Assembly (NCBI GenBank): GCA_905233445.1
Contig: CAJOEP010000007.1
Coordinates: 1 to 64,000 of the forward strand
DNA: 64,000 bases
DNA from: an uncultured Bacteroidales bacterium
GTDB taxonomy: Bacteria; Bacteroidota; Bacteroidia; Bacteroidales; F082
Direction of reading: 5' to 3'
Part shown: positions 25,959 to 35,148 of the stretch, one piece after another
Layout: each line of letters starts with the position of its first letter
Position numbering within the stretch: the first letter of the stretch is position 1
Position numbers and translations under genes: made by a program
The notes under the pieces: generated by a model
The model's database searches: none
The model's input: the letters and a program-made list of their open reading frames with translations, nothing else
Told to the model about the DNA's origin: nothing

Positions 25959-28580
25959 CTATTTCATATTGTTTTTAAGTATTTCAAGAGCTTTATCGAT
26001 ACCTGCAGCATTCTTTCCGCCTGCAGTTGCAAGTGTCTTCTGTCCGCCGCCACCGCCTTGGATTTCCTTTGCGGCTTCACGCACCATGGCGCCGGCGTCC
26101 ATGTTCTTTGAATCGACGAGGCTTTGTGGCAGCATAACGCAGAGAGCAGGTTTCTCTTCGACCACTCCGCCCAAGACTGCAACCACCTCAGAATCAATGT
26201 CTTTCAAAGCCGAGGCAATGTTGCGCATCTGGTTCATGTCGGCATCGATGCGGGCGACCACAAGTTTATGACCGTCCCATTCGGCAGCGTTGTTGTAAGC
26301 GTTCTTTGCATCCGACACAGCCTGTGCCATCATCATAGCCTCGATCTTCTTCTGGAGCATGGTGTTTTGTGTCGAGAGATTCTCAACAGCCTTCAACACA
26401 TCTCCTGACGACTTTACGAGACCTTTAATTTTATTCAGTGTATCTATCTGATTATCAAGATAATCGATAACTGCCTCACCTGTTATTGCTTCGATACGGC
26501 GCACACCCGCTGCAATGGCGCTTTCTGTTAAAATCTTGAACGAGCCGATACGACCTGTTGATGGGATATGAGTACCGCCGCACAATTCGCATGAGTAGCC
26601 TTCGCCGAATTTCACCACGCGAACCTTGTCGCCGTATTTCTCGCCGAACAACGCCATAGCACCCATGTTGCGAGCCTCGTCAATCGGGACATCAACTGCG
26701 GTTTCGTTGAGCAAATCTTCTCTAATCTTCTGATTTACAATAGTTTCAACCTTATGAATCTCCTCATCGGTCATCTTTGCGAAGTGACTGAAGTCGAAAC
26801 GCAGACGTTCGTCATCGACCATTGAGCCTTTTTGTTCGACATGTGTTCCGAGCACCTGACGGAGAGCGGCATGCATCAAGTGTGTGGCAGTGTGGTTAGC
26901 CTCAATCTTGAGGCGGCGTTCCACATCAACTTTGGCGGTAAACACAGCCTCGGGTTGCTGCGGAAGCATATCGGTGATATGTATGCTTAAGTCGTTCTCT
27001 TTCACTGTGTTGACTACGTGAAGTGTCTCATTGTCAGACACTAACACGCCTTTATCGCCTACCTGACCGCCCATTTCGGCGTAGAACGGAGTCTTGTCGA
27101 GGACGATTTCGAAATGTTTCTTTCCTTTTGCTACTACCTCTCTGAACTTCAATATCTTAGCTTGGCATTCCATCTCTGTGTAGCCGACGAAAGTAGTAGG
27201 TTTATCTTCATGAATCAGCTCGACCCAGTCGCCCGACATCTTTTCGGCTGCCTTGCGTGAACGGTCTTTCTGCTCCTTGAGGTTATTGTTAAAGCCTTCC
27301 ATATCGACTTCGAGACCTTTTTCCTCAGCCATGAGGTTGGTTAAATCGACAGGGAAGCCGTAGGTGTCGAACAGCTCGAATGCAAAAACTCCGTCGATGA
27401 GTTTCGAACCTTTATTTTGCTCCACATAGTTTTCGAAACGTTTTATTCCCAATGCCAATGTACGCAGGAACGATGCTTCTTCTTCGTAAATCACCTTTGA
27501 GACGAGCATTTCTTGAGCTTTTATTTCAGGATATTGCTCGCCCATTTCACGTACCAGTACTGGCAATAATTTATATACGAACGGCTCGTTGAATTTCAGG
27601 AAAGTATAGCCATAACGCACGGCGCGACGTAGGATACGGCGGATGACATAGCCGGCGCCGTTGTTTGAAGGCAGCTGACCGTCGGTAATTGCGAAACTGA
27701 CGGCGCGAAGATGGTCGGCCACCACGCGCATTGCGATGTCGCATTTCTCGTTTTCACCATATTTTATTCCGGAAAGCTTTGAGATCTCATCTATAATAGG
27801 AGTAAACACGTCGGTGTCGTAGTTCGATTTCTTGCCTTGCATCACGCGGACAAGGCGTTCGAAGCCCATGCCGGTATCGACATGTTTTGCCGGAAGGTCG
27901 ACGAGAGAGCCGTTTGCGAGGCGGTTGTATTGCATGAACACGAGGTTCCAAATCTCAATCACCTCCGGATCGTCCTTGTTGACGAGGTCACGTCCGTTGA
28001 TTTTTTTGCGTGCTTCATCGTCACGGATATCGATATGAATCTCTGAGCAAGGTCCGCATGGTCCAGTCTCACCCATTTCCCAGAAATTATCTTTCTTTGA
28101 GCCGTAGATTATTCTCGACTCATCGACATGTTCTTTCCAAAATTCGTAAGCTTCATTATCCGGAGCCATTCCGTCTTTTTCGTCGCCGCCGAAAACGGTG
28201 ACATAGAGCTTGTTTTTATCTATTTTCATCACTTCGGTAAGGAATTCCCAGCCCCATGCTATGGCTTCCTTCTTGAAATAGTCGCCAAACGACCAGTTGC
28301 CCATCATTTCGAACATAGTGTGATGGTAGGTGTCGCGGCCTACTTCTTCGAGATCGTTATGCTTGCCGGAGACGCGGAGGCATTTCTGAATATCAGTCAC
28401 GCGCGGTGCTTTGCGAGGGTTATTTCCCAGGAAAACATCCTTAAACTGGTTCATACCGGCATTTGTAAACATCAAAGTGGGGTCATTTTTTACCACTATA
28501 GGTGCAGAAGGCACAACAAGGTGTTGTTTTGATTGAAAAAACTCCAAAAAACTCTTACGAATTTCGCTTGCTTTCATCAT
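25959..28580 (-). CDS. alaS: Alanyl-tRNA synthetase
   Basis: Class II synthetase charging tRNA-Ala. The catalytic domain starts MKASEIRKSFLEFFQSKQH and includes TFTNAGMNQFKDVFLG-type motif 1 (here MFTNAGMNQFKDVFLG) and GCGPCSEIH-like motif 2 (TGPCGPCSEIHID). The editing domain carries NHTATHLMHAAL (HxxxH) and CELCGGTHIPSTG (C...CxxxH). The C-Ala domain at the end contains GGGGGQKTLATAGG. Length about 873 aa. Two tandem ATGs (28580 and 28577) are possible starts; the frame extends to a TTG at 28610. The -7 element TAAATTTG lies at 28615-28608. Confidence 0.98.
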   Translation of the reverse strand: MMKASEIRKSFLEFFQSKQHLVVPSAPIVVKNDPTLMFTNAGMNQFKDVFLGNNPRKAPRVTDIQKCLRVSGKHNDLEEVGRDTYHHTMFEMMGNWSFGDYFKKEAIAWGWEFLTEVMKIDKNKLYVTVFGGDEKDGMAPDNEAYEFWKEHVDESRIIYGSKKDNFWEMGETGPCGPCSEIHIDIRDDEARKKINGRDLVNKDDPEVIEIWNLVFMQYNRLANGSLVDLPAKHVDTGMGFERLVRVMQGKKSNYDTDVFTPIIDEISKLSGIKYGENEKCDIAMRVVADHLRAVSFAITDGQLPSNNGAGYVIRRILRRAVRYGYTFLKFNEPFVYKLLPVLVREMGEQYPEIKAQEMLVSKVIYEEEASFLRTLALGIKRFENYVEQNKGSKLIDGVFAFELFDTYGFPVDLTNLMAEEKGLEVDMEGFNNNLKEQKDRSRKAAEKMSGDWVELIHEDKPTTFVGYTEMECQAKILKFREVVAKGKKHFEIVLDKTPFYAEMGGQVGDKGVLVSDNETLHVVNTVKENDLSIHITDMLPQQPEAVFTAKVDVERRLKIEANHTATHLMHAALRQVLGTHVEQKGSMVDDERLRFDFSHFAKMTDEEIHKVETIVNQKIREDLLNETAVDVPIDEARNMGAMALFGEKYGDKVRVVKFGEGYSCELCGGTHIPSTGRIGSFKILTESAIAAGVRRIEAITGEAVIDYLDNQIDTLNKIKGLVKSSGDVLKAVENLSTQNTMLQKKIEAMMMAQAVSDAKNAYNNAAEWDGHKLVVARIDADMNQMRNIASALKDIDSEVVAVLGGVVEEKPALCVMLPQSLVDSKNMDAGAMVREAAKEIQGGGGGQKTLATAGGKNAAGIDKALEILKNNMK

Positions 28581-28607
28581 TAAAACATTTTTTCTTTTAA
28601 AAGTTTG

Positions 28608-28635
28608 CAAATTTAAGAAAATTTTGTTAATTTTG
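28608..28635. promoter_or_regulatory. Divergent -7 elements of alaS and the M23 peptidase
   Basis: TAAATTTG on the minus strand (28615-28608) points to alaS. TAATTTTG on the plus strand (28628-28635) points to the M23 gene. Neither has a clear TTG at -33. The two are only 12 bp apart, so the RNA polymerase sites would overlap and compete. Confidence 0.5.
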
Positions 28636-28683
28636 CACGTTTAAAACGTAATTTTTTCGTTTTATTTATAATTATATTGAATA

Positions 28684-29661
28684 ATGGCGAACAAGAAATA
28701 CATATACAATCCGCAAACGCTTGATTATGAGGAATATAAGCCATCAACGGCCAAGCGTGTCAGGAGAGTGTTATTGTTTATTCTCACAGCTGGAATACTC
28801 GGTTACGGCACTATGGCATTCATAGAAAACAAGATTGGAACGCCAAAAGAACGTATGCAGGCTCGCGAAATCGAGTTTATGAAGTTTCAATATGACATTA
28901 TTAATGATAGAATTGAGGACATCAACACGCTACTTGGAGAGATTCAGGATCGTGACGACAACATTTACAGAATGATTTTTGAGGCCGAGCCGATACCGTC
29001 ATCAGTGAGGAAGGCCGGATATGGCGGCACCAACCGTTACGAGGCTCTTAGCGGATACGACAACTCTGAAATCGTATCTGAAACGGCAAAGAAGATTGAC
29101 ATTATTGAGAGTCAGTTGAATGTGCAGTCAAAGTCGTATGACTACGTTTACAACATGGCCAAGAACAAGGCGTTGATGCTCAGCAGCATACCGGCCATCA
29201 TGCCAGTAAAAGATGTTGACATTTATAGGATTTCATCGCATTACGGATACAGGACTGACCCATTTTACAAAGTGCAGAAGTTGCATGGCGGCATTGATTT
29301 TTCGGGTCCGATGGGCACTCATATTTACTGCACAGGCGATGGCGTAGTTGAAAAGGTAGTGAGTAGCGGCGGCGGTGGCGGATACGGCAATTATGTTTTG
29401 GTGAATCATGGATACGGTTACAAGACCCGTTACGCCCACCTCAGCAAGTCGCACGTTAAAGTTGGACAGAAGGTGAAGAGAGGCGAATACATTGCCGACA
29501 TGGGCAACAGCGGCAAGTCAACGGCTCCGCATCTGCATTACGAAGTTATTAAAAACGACAAAGCCATAAATCCAATCAATTTCTTCTTCAACGACATCAC
29601 ACCAGAAGAATACGACAAGATTTTGGAATTGTCGGAGAGACCATCAATGACAATGGATTAA
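28684..29661 (+). CDS. M23/LytM-family metallopeptidase, membrane anchored
   Basis: 325 aa. Short cytoplasmic N-terminus, a membrane helix at about 31-49 (LLFILTAGILGYGTMAF), a helical/coiled-coil region (about 55-170) and a C-terminal LytM domain. The zinc site is complete: HGGIDF (HxxxD, about residue 200) and HLHYEV (HxH, about 281), with YRTDPFYKVQKLHGGIDFSG at the domain start. It would cleave peptidoglycan cross-links or act in cell division or envelope remodelling. It is followed 4 bp later by a merR-like gene in the same orientation, a pairing common in Bacteroidota. Confidence 0.94.
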   Translation: MANKKYIYNPQTLDYEEYKPSTAKRVRRVLLFILTAGILGYGTMAFIENKIGTPKERMQAREIEFMKFQYDIINDRIEDINTLLGEIQDRDDNIYRMIFEAEPIPSSVRKAGYGGTNRYEALSGYDNSEIVSETAKKIDIIESQLNVQSKSYDYVYNMAKNKALMLSSIPAIMPVKDVDIYRISSHYGYRTDPFYKVQKLHGGIDFSGPMGTHIYCTGDGVVEKVVSSGGGGGYGNYVLVNHGYGYKTRYAHLSKSHVKVGQKVKRGEYIADMGNSGKSTAPHLHYEVIKNDKAINPINFFFNDITPEEYDKILELSERPSMTMD

Positions 29662-29665
29662 CATC

Positions 29666-30007
29666 ATGGAAATCAAGAAGTTATATTATCGTATTGGAGA
29701 AGTGGCGGAGATGTTCAACGTTCCTGCCTCAACAATTCGCTATTGGGAAAGCGAGTTCGACGTGCTACGTCCGCGCAAGAACAATAAAGGCAACAGACTG
29801 TTCACCGAGCGCGACATGCGGTATCTTCAGATTATATATCAGCTTGTAAAGGTGAAAGGATACACCATCCAAGGTGCGAAGGACGCGATGAAGACCAAAT
29901 TTGACAGCCTAGAAAAGAACGCCATGATGATTAGGACGCTCAACGACGCAAAGACGTTTTTAGTTGATTTGGATAAGAAGCTGGCAGAGAAACAGAAACA
30001 AGTTTGA
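29666..30007 (+). CDS. MerR-family transcriptional regulator
   Basis: 113 aa. Winged-helix N-terminus YYRIGEVAEMFNVPASTIRYWESEFDVL (residues 7-34) matches the MerR HTH, followed by GNRLFTERDMRYLQIIYQLVKVKGYTIQGAK (wing and second helix pair) and a short coiled coil (LEKNAMMIRTLNDAKTFLVDL). No cysteine effector site, so the signal is unknown. Typical for the short Bacteroidota MerR proteins paired with M23 peptidases. A heptad inverted repeat separates it from the convergent hldD. Confidence 0.9.
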   Translation: MEIKKLYYRIGEVAEMFNVPASTIRYWESEFDVLRPRKNNKGNRLFTERDMRYLQIIYQLVKVKGYTIQGAKDAMKTKFDSLEKNAMMIRTLNDAKTFLVDLDKKLAEKQKQV

Positions 30008-30062
30008 AGTTTGGAGTGTGGAGTTTGTAGTTAACTTCACACTTCAAACTCCACACTCCAAG
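30002..30062. repeat. Heptad-repeat element, unit GTTTGGA, inverted, between convergent genes
   Basis: Left half: 7-nt units of the GTTTGGA type. Right half: 7-nt units of the TCCAAAC type. A perfect 17-bp inverted repeat, TTGGAGTGTGGAGTTTG (30011-30027) against 30045-30061, with a 17-nt loop. It lies between the merR stop (30007) and the hldD stop (30066), where it could act as a bidirectional terminator. Confidence 0.85.
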
Positions 30063-30065
30063 CTA

Positions 30066-31031
30066 TTAATAGGTTTTATCTTTCATTAAATAATTCTGGA
30101 CATAATCGAAAACGCCGTCTTCGAGGCTGGTGAACGGTTTGTCGTAGCCGGCTTTGCGTAGTTTTTCCATATTTGCCTCAGTGAAGTACTGGTATTTGTC
30201 GCGTATGTCGAGCGGTGTGTCAATGAATTTGATATTCACCTCTTTTCCCATTGCCTTAAAAGTGTTGGAGGCCAAGTCAAAGAATGAACGTGCGTGACCG
30301 GTTCCCAAATTATATAAGCCACTTTCCGGACGTTTTTCTATCAAGAACAAAATCACCGAAGCGATATCCTTAACGTAGATAAAGTCCCTAAGTTGTTGAC
30401 CATCAGCGAAATCAGGGCGATGTGAACGGAACAATTTCACCTCACCGCATTCCTGAATCTGGTGGAATGAATGCAGAATTACCGATGCCATTCGACCTTT
30501 GTGATATTCGTTTGGACCATAGACATTGAAAAATTTCAGTCCTGCCCAGAAAGGAGGACATTTCTCTTGCTTCAAAATCCATTTGTCGATTTCGTTCTTT
30601 GAGCGTCCGTAAGGATTGAGCGGTACAAGTTTTTCGACAACATCGTGGCTGTCGTTGTAACCCAGTTCTCCCCCACCGTAAGTCGCTGCTGATGAAGCAT
30701 ATACGAGTGGAATCTGATAATCGGTGCAAAGTGTCCACAATTGTTCGGTGTAGTTCACATTAAGCTCGACAAAAACGTTCCAGTCGAACTCGGTGGTGTC
30801 GGTACGTGCACCGAGATGCACTACAAAATCAATCTTTTCATGATTGATTTTCAACCAGTTATGAAGATCTTTTCTATCTAAAAGAAGCTGATATTTTTTA
30901 TTGATATAGTTTCTTTCTTTTTGTTTTTTTGAAAAGTCATCGACAAGAACAAGGTCGTTTCTACCCTGTTCGTTGAGGCAACCAGCCACTACGCTTGCAA
31001 TGAAACCTGCAGCACCTGTAATTACTATCAT
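30066..31031 (-). CDS. hldD: ADP-L-glycero-D-manno-heptose-6-epimerase
   Basis: Extended short-chain dehydrogenase/epimerase of 321 aa that makes the L,D-heptose nucleotide for LPS inner core. N-terminal GAAGFIASVVAGCLNEQG (residues 6-23) is the GxxGxxG NADP site. VYASSAATYGG (about 110-120) holds the catalytic Ser/Thr, and YGRSKNEID (about 141) the YxxxK pair. FFNVYGPNEYHKGRMASVI (about 167) is characteristic of HldD. Its stop is next to the heptad inverted repeat. It starts 3 bp after the RluD-type gene stop, so the two are probably co-transcribed. Confidence 0.95.
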   Translation of the reverse strand: MIVITGAAGFIASVVAGCLNEQGRNDLVLVDDFSKKQKERNYINKKYQLLLDRKDLHNWLKINHEKIDFVVHLGARTDTTEFDWNVFVELNVNYTEQLWTLCTDYQIPLVYASSAATYGGGELGYNDSHDVVEKLVPLNPYGRSKNEIDKWILKQEKCPPFWAGLKFFNVYGPNEYHKGRMASVILHSFHQIQECGEVKLFRSHRPDFADGQQLRDFIYVKDIASVILFLIEKRPESGLYNLGTGHARSFFDLASNTFKAMGKEVNIKFIDTPLDIRDKYQYFTEANMEKLRKAGYDKPFTSLEDGVFDYVQNYLMKDKTY

Positions 31032-31034
31032 ATC

Positions 31035-32087
31035 TTAATTATCTTCAGTTCTAGTTTTTAAATAATTTCGCCATTTCTCAAGCACAGCCTGCATATCTGA
31101 AGGAAGTTGCGAGTCGAAATACAATTCCCTTCCTGTTGTAGGATGCACGAAGCCGAGGACTTTGGCATGCAGGCAATGGCGCGGTATCTCGTTGAAACAG
31201 TTATCGATAAACTGGCGGTATTTCGAGAACGTTGTACCTTTTAGAATCCTGTCGCCTCCGTAAAGAGCGTCGTTGAACAACGGATGTCCGATGTACTGCA
31301 TATGCACGCGGATCTGGTGTGTGCGTCCGGTCTCGAGACGGCATTCTACCAAGGTGACATAATTGAAACGTTCCAAGACCTTGTAATGTGTTATTGCGTC
31401 TTTGCCCTGACTGCCGTCGGGGTAAACCGCCATAGCGACACGGTCACGCATTGAGCGTCCGATGTTACCTTCGATAGTGCCTTCGTCTTCAGCGAAATCG
31501 CCCCAGACGAGTGCCTGATAGCGACGTGTTATCGAGTGCTCATAAAACTGTGCTGCGAGCACCGTCTGTGCGGTCTCGTTTTTCGCAACAATCATCAAAC
31601 CTGTTGTATCCTTATCGATTCGATGCACAAGATAGCCGAAACCATTTTCGACCTTTGAGCCATTTTCCTTGAAATGATAAGCCAAAGCGTTTAGTAGCGT
31701 GCCATTGAAATTACCGTGACCCGGATGAACGACAAGGCCGGCTTGTTTGTTCACAACGATGACGTCGTCGTCTTCATAGACAACGTCAAGAGGGATATTT
31801 TCCGGTGTTATGACGACTTCGCGAGGCGGATAAGCAAGCACAACTGTGACCACATCAAAAGGTTTAACCTTGTAATTCGACTTCACCGGTTTGTCGTTGA
31901 CGAGTATGCTACCGGCTTTTGCTGCATTTTGAACGCGGTTTCGGGACACATTTTCGAGGCGGTTTTGCAGGAATTTATCGACACGCACCAAAGTCTGACC
32001 TTTATCGGCCACTATCCTGAAATGCTCGAAAAGCTCTGTGCTTTCCTCAGTGCTGTCTCCAAGTACGCCCACAAAATCTTCTGACAT
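31035..32087 (-). CDS. rluD: RluA/RluD-family pseudouridine synthase
   Basis: 350 aa. N-terminal S4 RNA-binding domain (about 35-80: VRVDKFLQNRLENVSRNRVQNA ... ILVNDK) and a RluA-type catalytic domain with VHRIDKDTTGLMIVAK (about 155, catalytic Asp). RTHQIRVHMQYIGHPLFNDALYGG follows further on. It converts uridines of 23S rRNA to pseudouridine. RluD itself acts on helix 69, but the exact target here is an inference. A 25-residue acidic N-terminal extension precedes the S4 domain. It lies downstream of the T9SS gene with a 7-bp gap; PASTA-RluD-Ddl clustering is common in Bacteroidota. Confidence 0.93.
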   Translation of the reverse strand: MSEDFVGVLGDSTEESTELFEHFRIVADKGQTLVRVDKFLQNRLENVSRNRVQNAAKAGSILVNDKPVKSNYKVKPFDVVTVVLAYPPREVVITPENIPLDVVYEDDDVIVVNKQAGLVVHPGHGNFNGTLLNALAYHFKENGSKVENGFGYLVHRIDKDTTGLMIVAKNETAQTVLAAQFYEHSITRRYQALVWGDFAEDEGTIEGNIGRSMRDRVAMAVYPDGSQGKDAITHYKVLERFNYVTLVECRLETGRTHQIRVHMQYIGHPLFNDALYGGDRILKGTTFSKYRQFIDNCFNEIPRHCLHAKVLGFVHPTTGRELYFDSQLPSDMQAVLEKWRNYLKTRTEDN

Positions 32088-32094
32088 ATCTCAA

Positions 32095-34026
32095 CTATTT
32101 GGAAATCATCAATTTAGATGTTTTAAATGTTCCGTCTTCCTTAACTGCGCGAAGAAGATACACCCCATCTTGCAAATCATTGATGTCCAATACATTAGTG
32201 TATTGATAACGACATATCAGTCTGCCAGTCAGGTCATAGATGACGATTTCTTTGTAAACAGAAGCATCGACACCTTCTATTCTCACGAAATCGCGAGCAG
32301 GAATTGGATATAAATCGAGACTATTGTTGTCATGATTTTCAGGACTTACCACTAAATTCGAATTCTTGCCCATTATCGGATGGATCATGATTGAGCCCGG
32401 GAACGAGCTGTTTTTCCAACCGTTGCCCGCATCATAGAAATTATATTGACTATTGTCGATTGAGGCATCAAAGCCGATATTTATAGACTTCGAGTAGCGT
32501 TGGCGAAGTCCGATATAAAAAGTGCTGTTCACTTTCACAACCTCATCAAATGTATATTCAGAGAAAGCGTACATCACGCTGTCGTTCCACACAGGCCGTT
32601 GATTATTAAGGGTATATATTTCCTGACCAGGCTTCCCGTTATTGTCGCGCCACACTACGATATCGAAGAAATTGTAATTCGCATCATTCAAAGTGCGGTT
32701 AAAAAGCATTTGAACGCCTTGGACGGTGTCGAGTTTCATCACCTTAAACTGGACAGCCATATATGTGTCATTAGGCACCAGTCCATAACCCATTTCAGGG
32801 GTACCATCGTCATATGCGAAATAATTACAGAATTTTTGTTGTGAAATGATAGAATCGCCGGCGACCTCATTGCTGTGTTCATCAACGACCGACACATATT
32901 GACTTATTGTAAATGACGTGGTATCCACAGGAAGGTTGTAAGGATAAATGAAATCGCCCATAACAATTTCGTTTTTCACAACGCCCACATTATTGTATTG
33001 ATTGATTATCAACGGGTTACTATTATATATATAATTCCATCCGCTATTATTGTCTTCAACTTTGCATGTATAACGCACTTCGTGAGTATTAACATCCAAA
33101 TTGGTGATAAAAACATCGTAAACGTTGTCAATTTCCTTGATTGGATTGTCACGATAATGTTTATAAGGTATTGATTGATAACGTTTTAGCAATGTTGGAG
33201 CAGTATTTGTGAGACTCACCATCGGATATGTGTCATTAACAATGCTTCGATTCATATCGAGATAGACCATATCGATATTCCATTGGTCCATATTGCTTCT
33301 ATCGTTAGGATACAACGTTGTTGGCAACGTTCCGTAATTGAAAAACATTATATAAAAATCCTCGGTAAAGAAACAAGTGTCTGTAATTGGGAGCATTACC
33401 TTTTTAAAATATTGATTATCATCGCATTCATCTACAAAAGACTCATAGCTTTGACCTTCTGTAGCCCACATCTGGTGCCATGCGATTTTTCTCAATGTCA
33501 CATAATTTTGGAGCACTGTATCAAAAACCACTTCATCGTATCCGTGACCAAACTGCAGTACAAGCGAATCGTCGCGATCGGGGCTGTCGCCGAAGCCGCC
33601 AGGCTGATAGTAGAAGCTGAAATAGAGCGAGTCGGCTGGTGTAAGCGCATGATTACCAACACTATCCAAACGTATTTTTACAGACAGCAACGTATCTGCG
33701 ATAAATGGGTTACTGCTGCCATTGGTATGTACTTTGCCGTATTTGTTAATCAAATCGAGGGTTGCCGCGCGATAATTCACTGGCATATATGGAAACCCGG
33801 AGTTCACAGACACATTACCGGGCTGCCATTTTTCTGCATCCGGATAGATTCCTGATTTAGTAAAATCGTCAAAAAACGGCAATGTGGCAACAACATCATT
33901 TTTTGATTCCCTTATATTTCCTTCAGGAATACCTCCTGTAAAACCAGTGAGATATTCTTGGGATTTGCCGTTTACGAACAATAAAACGGCGATAATAATA
34001 GTCAAAACAAATCTTTTATTCATCAT
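32095..34026 (-). CDS. T9SS-targeted secreted protein, function unknown
   Basis: 643 aa. Signal peptide MMNKRFVLTIIIAVLLFVNGKSQ. The central region is beta-rich with FFDDFTKSGIYPDAEKWQPGNVSVN near residue 50, a typical opening of MAM-like/choice-of-anchor domains of gliding-related proteins, and YFSFYYQPGGFGDSPDRDDSLVLQFG near 140. The C-terminal sorting domain begins about residue 570 (LDLYPIPARDFVRIEG ... YKEIVIYDLTGRLI ... LQDGVYLLRAV). Two consecutive ATGs (34026 and 34023) are possible. It overlaps the PASTA gene by 11 nt, so it is coupled to an otherwise conserved PASTA-RluD pair. No enzymatic motif is seen. Confidence 0.85.
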   Translation of the reverse strand: MMNKRFVLTIIIAVLLFVNGKSQEYLTGFTGGIPEGNIRESKNDVVATLPFFDDFTKSGIYPDAEKWQPGNVSVNSGFPYMPVNYRAATLDLINKYGKVHTNGSSNPFIADTLLSVKIRLDSVGNHALTPADSLYFSFYYQPGGFGDSPDRDDSLVLQFGHGYDEVVFDTVLQNYVTLRKIAWHQMWATEGQSYESFVDECDDNQYFKKVMLPITDTCFFTEDFYIMFFNYGTLPTTLYPNDRSNMDQWNIDMVYLDMNRSIVNDTYPMVSLTNTAPTLLKRYQSIPYKHYRDNPIKEIDNVYDVFITNLDVNTHEVRYTCKVEDNNSGWNYIYNSNPLIINQYNNVGVVKNEIVMGDFIYPYNLPVDTTSFTISQYVSVVDEHSNEVAGDSIISQQKFCNYFAYDDGTPEMGYGLVPNDTYMAVQFKVMKLDTVQGVQMLFNRTLNDANYNFFDIVVWRDNNGKPGQEIYTLNNQRPVWNDSVMYAFSEYTFDEVVKVNSTFYIGLRQRYSKSINIGFDASIDNSQYNFYDAGNGWKNSSFPGSIMIHPIMGKNSNLVVSPENHDNNSLDLYPIPARDFVRIEGVDASVYKEIVIYDLTGRLICRYQYTNVLDINDLQDGVYLLRAVKEDGTFKTSKLMISK

Positions 34027-35056
34027 AGAAGAAATTTGTATCTATTACATAATCATTGTATTCGAAATAATCGAAGTCAAAATCAATATCAATTGTCGCT
34101 GTATCAAGCGGTCTAAACAGCAACTGTTTGTCCTTAATGCGCTCGAGTGAATCGTAGGAGAAAGTCCTGTTTCGCAAAATGAAATCGAAGCTGTCGATTA
34201 CATATTTGATTGTGTCGGCGCTATATTTTTTCACTCGCCAGACCTCGACAATAGAGTCGCGGCGGAATTTTTCATAATTATACCAAGCGAAATCGAAATT
34301 CTTATCTGATTTATACCAAACACTGACCAAAGAACCAAGAGGGACCCTGGTTTCTGCTGAGTATTCCGGATCCATTCGGCTCACAAAAAGATGCTCTACT
34401 TCATCATTATCAATAAAAATCTCCGTTCCGACATTCAGCGATGCGTTGTGGATCATATTTTTCACATTTGAGACAGTGACTCCCACCAGATCAGGAAGGA
34501 TGGTGTTTTTGTTTCCATTTCCAAGACCGACGACCAGTGTTATTGCAGAGCCTTTAACCACGTCGTCTTTAGGTTCAATAACTTCGTCTTTGATTTTCTG
34601 TTCGATGACAGCATTTCTGGCGAAATAATCTACAAATTCCAGTTTATCGACTTTCAATCCGGCCACATTGAGGCTAACCATAGCCTGACGCAGCGACAGG
34701 TTTCGCAGATTTGGCATCTGGACGATTTCCGGGGCGATAGACGTGCGGATAATATAGATATTTCTACCAGTTTTCACTTTAGCTCCAGGAGCTGGATTCT
34801 GTTGATACACGGCTCCTTCCGGAAAATCTTTCACGTATATACTGTCGAGCAAAATGAATGTAAACTCGTCGCTATATAATTCAGAAACTTCTTCATAATT
34901 CATTCCGACCATATCAGGAACCTGAAACTCTGTGCCGTGACGCGTAAATTTATCGAGTTTTTCAAATGTTAACTCGAATGCTGCGACAACCACTAACGCC
35001 ATGATTATCAAGCTGATATAAAACCATTTATCTTTTAAAAAACGAAAAGCTTTCAT
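34016..35056 (-). CDS. PASTA-domain membrane protein
   Basis: 346 aa. One membrane helix (about 12-30), then three PASTA-type repeats (about 42-108, 110-180 and 190-255), recognisable by VPDMVGMNYEEVSELYS, MPNLRNLSLRQAMVSLN and LPDLVGVTVSNVKNMIH and by 'GSxVxxxxS' ends. The last 90 residues are charged, with many Asp and Tyr (IDIDFDFDYFEYNDYVIDTNFFYDE). There is no kinase domain, so this is not a PASTA kinase. PASTA modules bind muropeptides or PBPs in other bacteria. Divergent from ddl, which makes D-Ala-D-Ala, so a cell-wall role is plausible. Confidence 0.9.
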   Translation of the reverse strand: MKAFRFLKDKWFYISLIIMALVVVAAFELTFEKLDKFTRHGTEFQVPDMVGMNYEEVSELYSDEFTFILLDSIYVKDFPEGAVYQQNPAPGAKVKTGRNIYIIRTSIAPEIVQMPNLRNLSLRQAMVSLNVAGLKVDKLEFVDYFARNAVIEQKIKDEVIEPKDDVVKGSAITLVVGLGNGNKNTILPDLVGVTVSNVKNMIHNASLNVGTEIFIDNDEVEHLFVSRMDPEYSAETRVPLGSLVSVWYKSDKNFDFAWYNYEKFRRDSIVEVWRVKKYSADTIKYVIDSFDFILRNRTFSYDSLERIKDKQLLFRPLDTATIDIDFDFDYFEYNDYVIDTNFFYDE

Positions 35057-35095
35057 TTTTTTATTTTTTTCGTTTATGATAACGTCGTTTTTTTG

Positions 35096-35117
35096 TAATT
35101 TTGAACTCGCAAAGATA
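35096..35117. promoter_or_regulatory. Overlapping divergent -7 elements of ddl and the PASTA gene
   Basis: TAATTTTG on plus (35096-35103) faces ddl. TATCTTTG on minus (35117-35110) faces the PASTA gene. The two polymerase sites face across each other, so expression may be mutually exclusive or coordinated. No convincing -33 TTG was found for either. Confidence 0.5.
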
Positions 35118-35148
35118 ACGAAAATAATTGAATTTAAGTTTATTTGAC

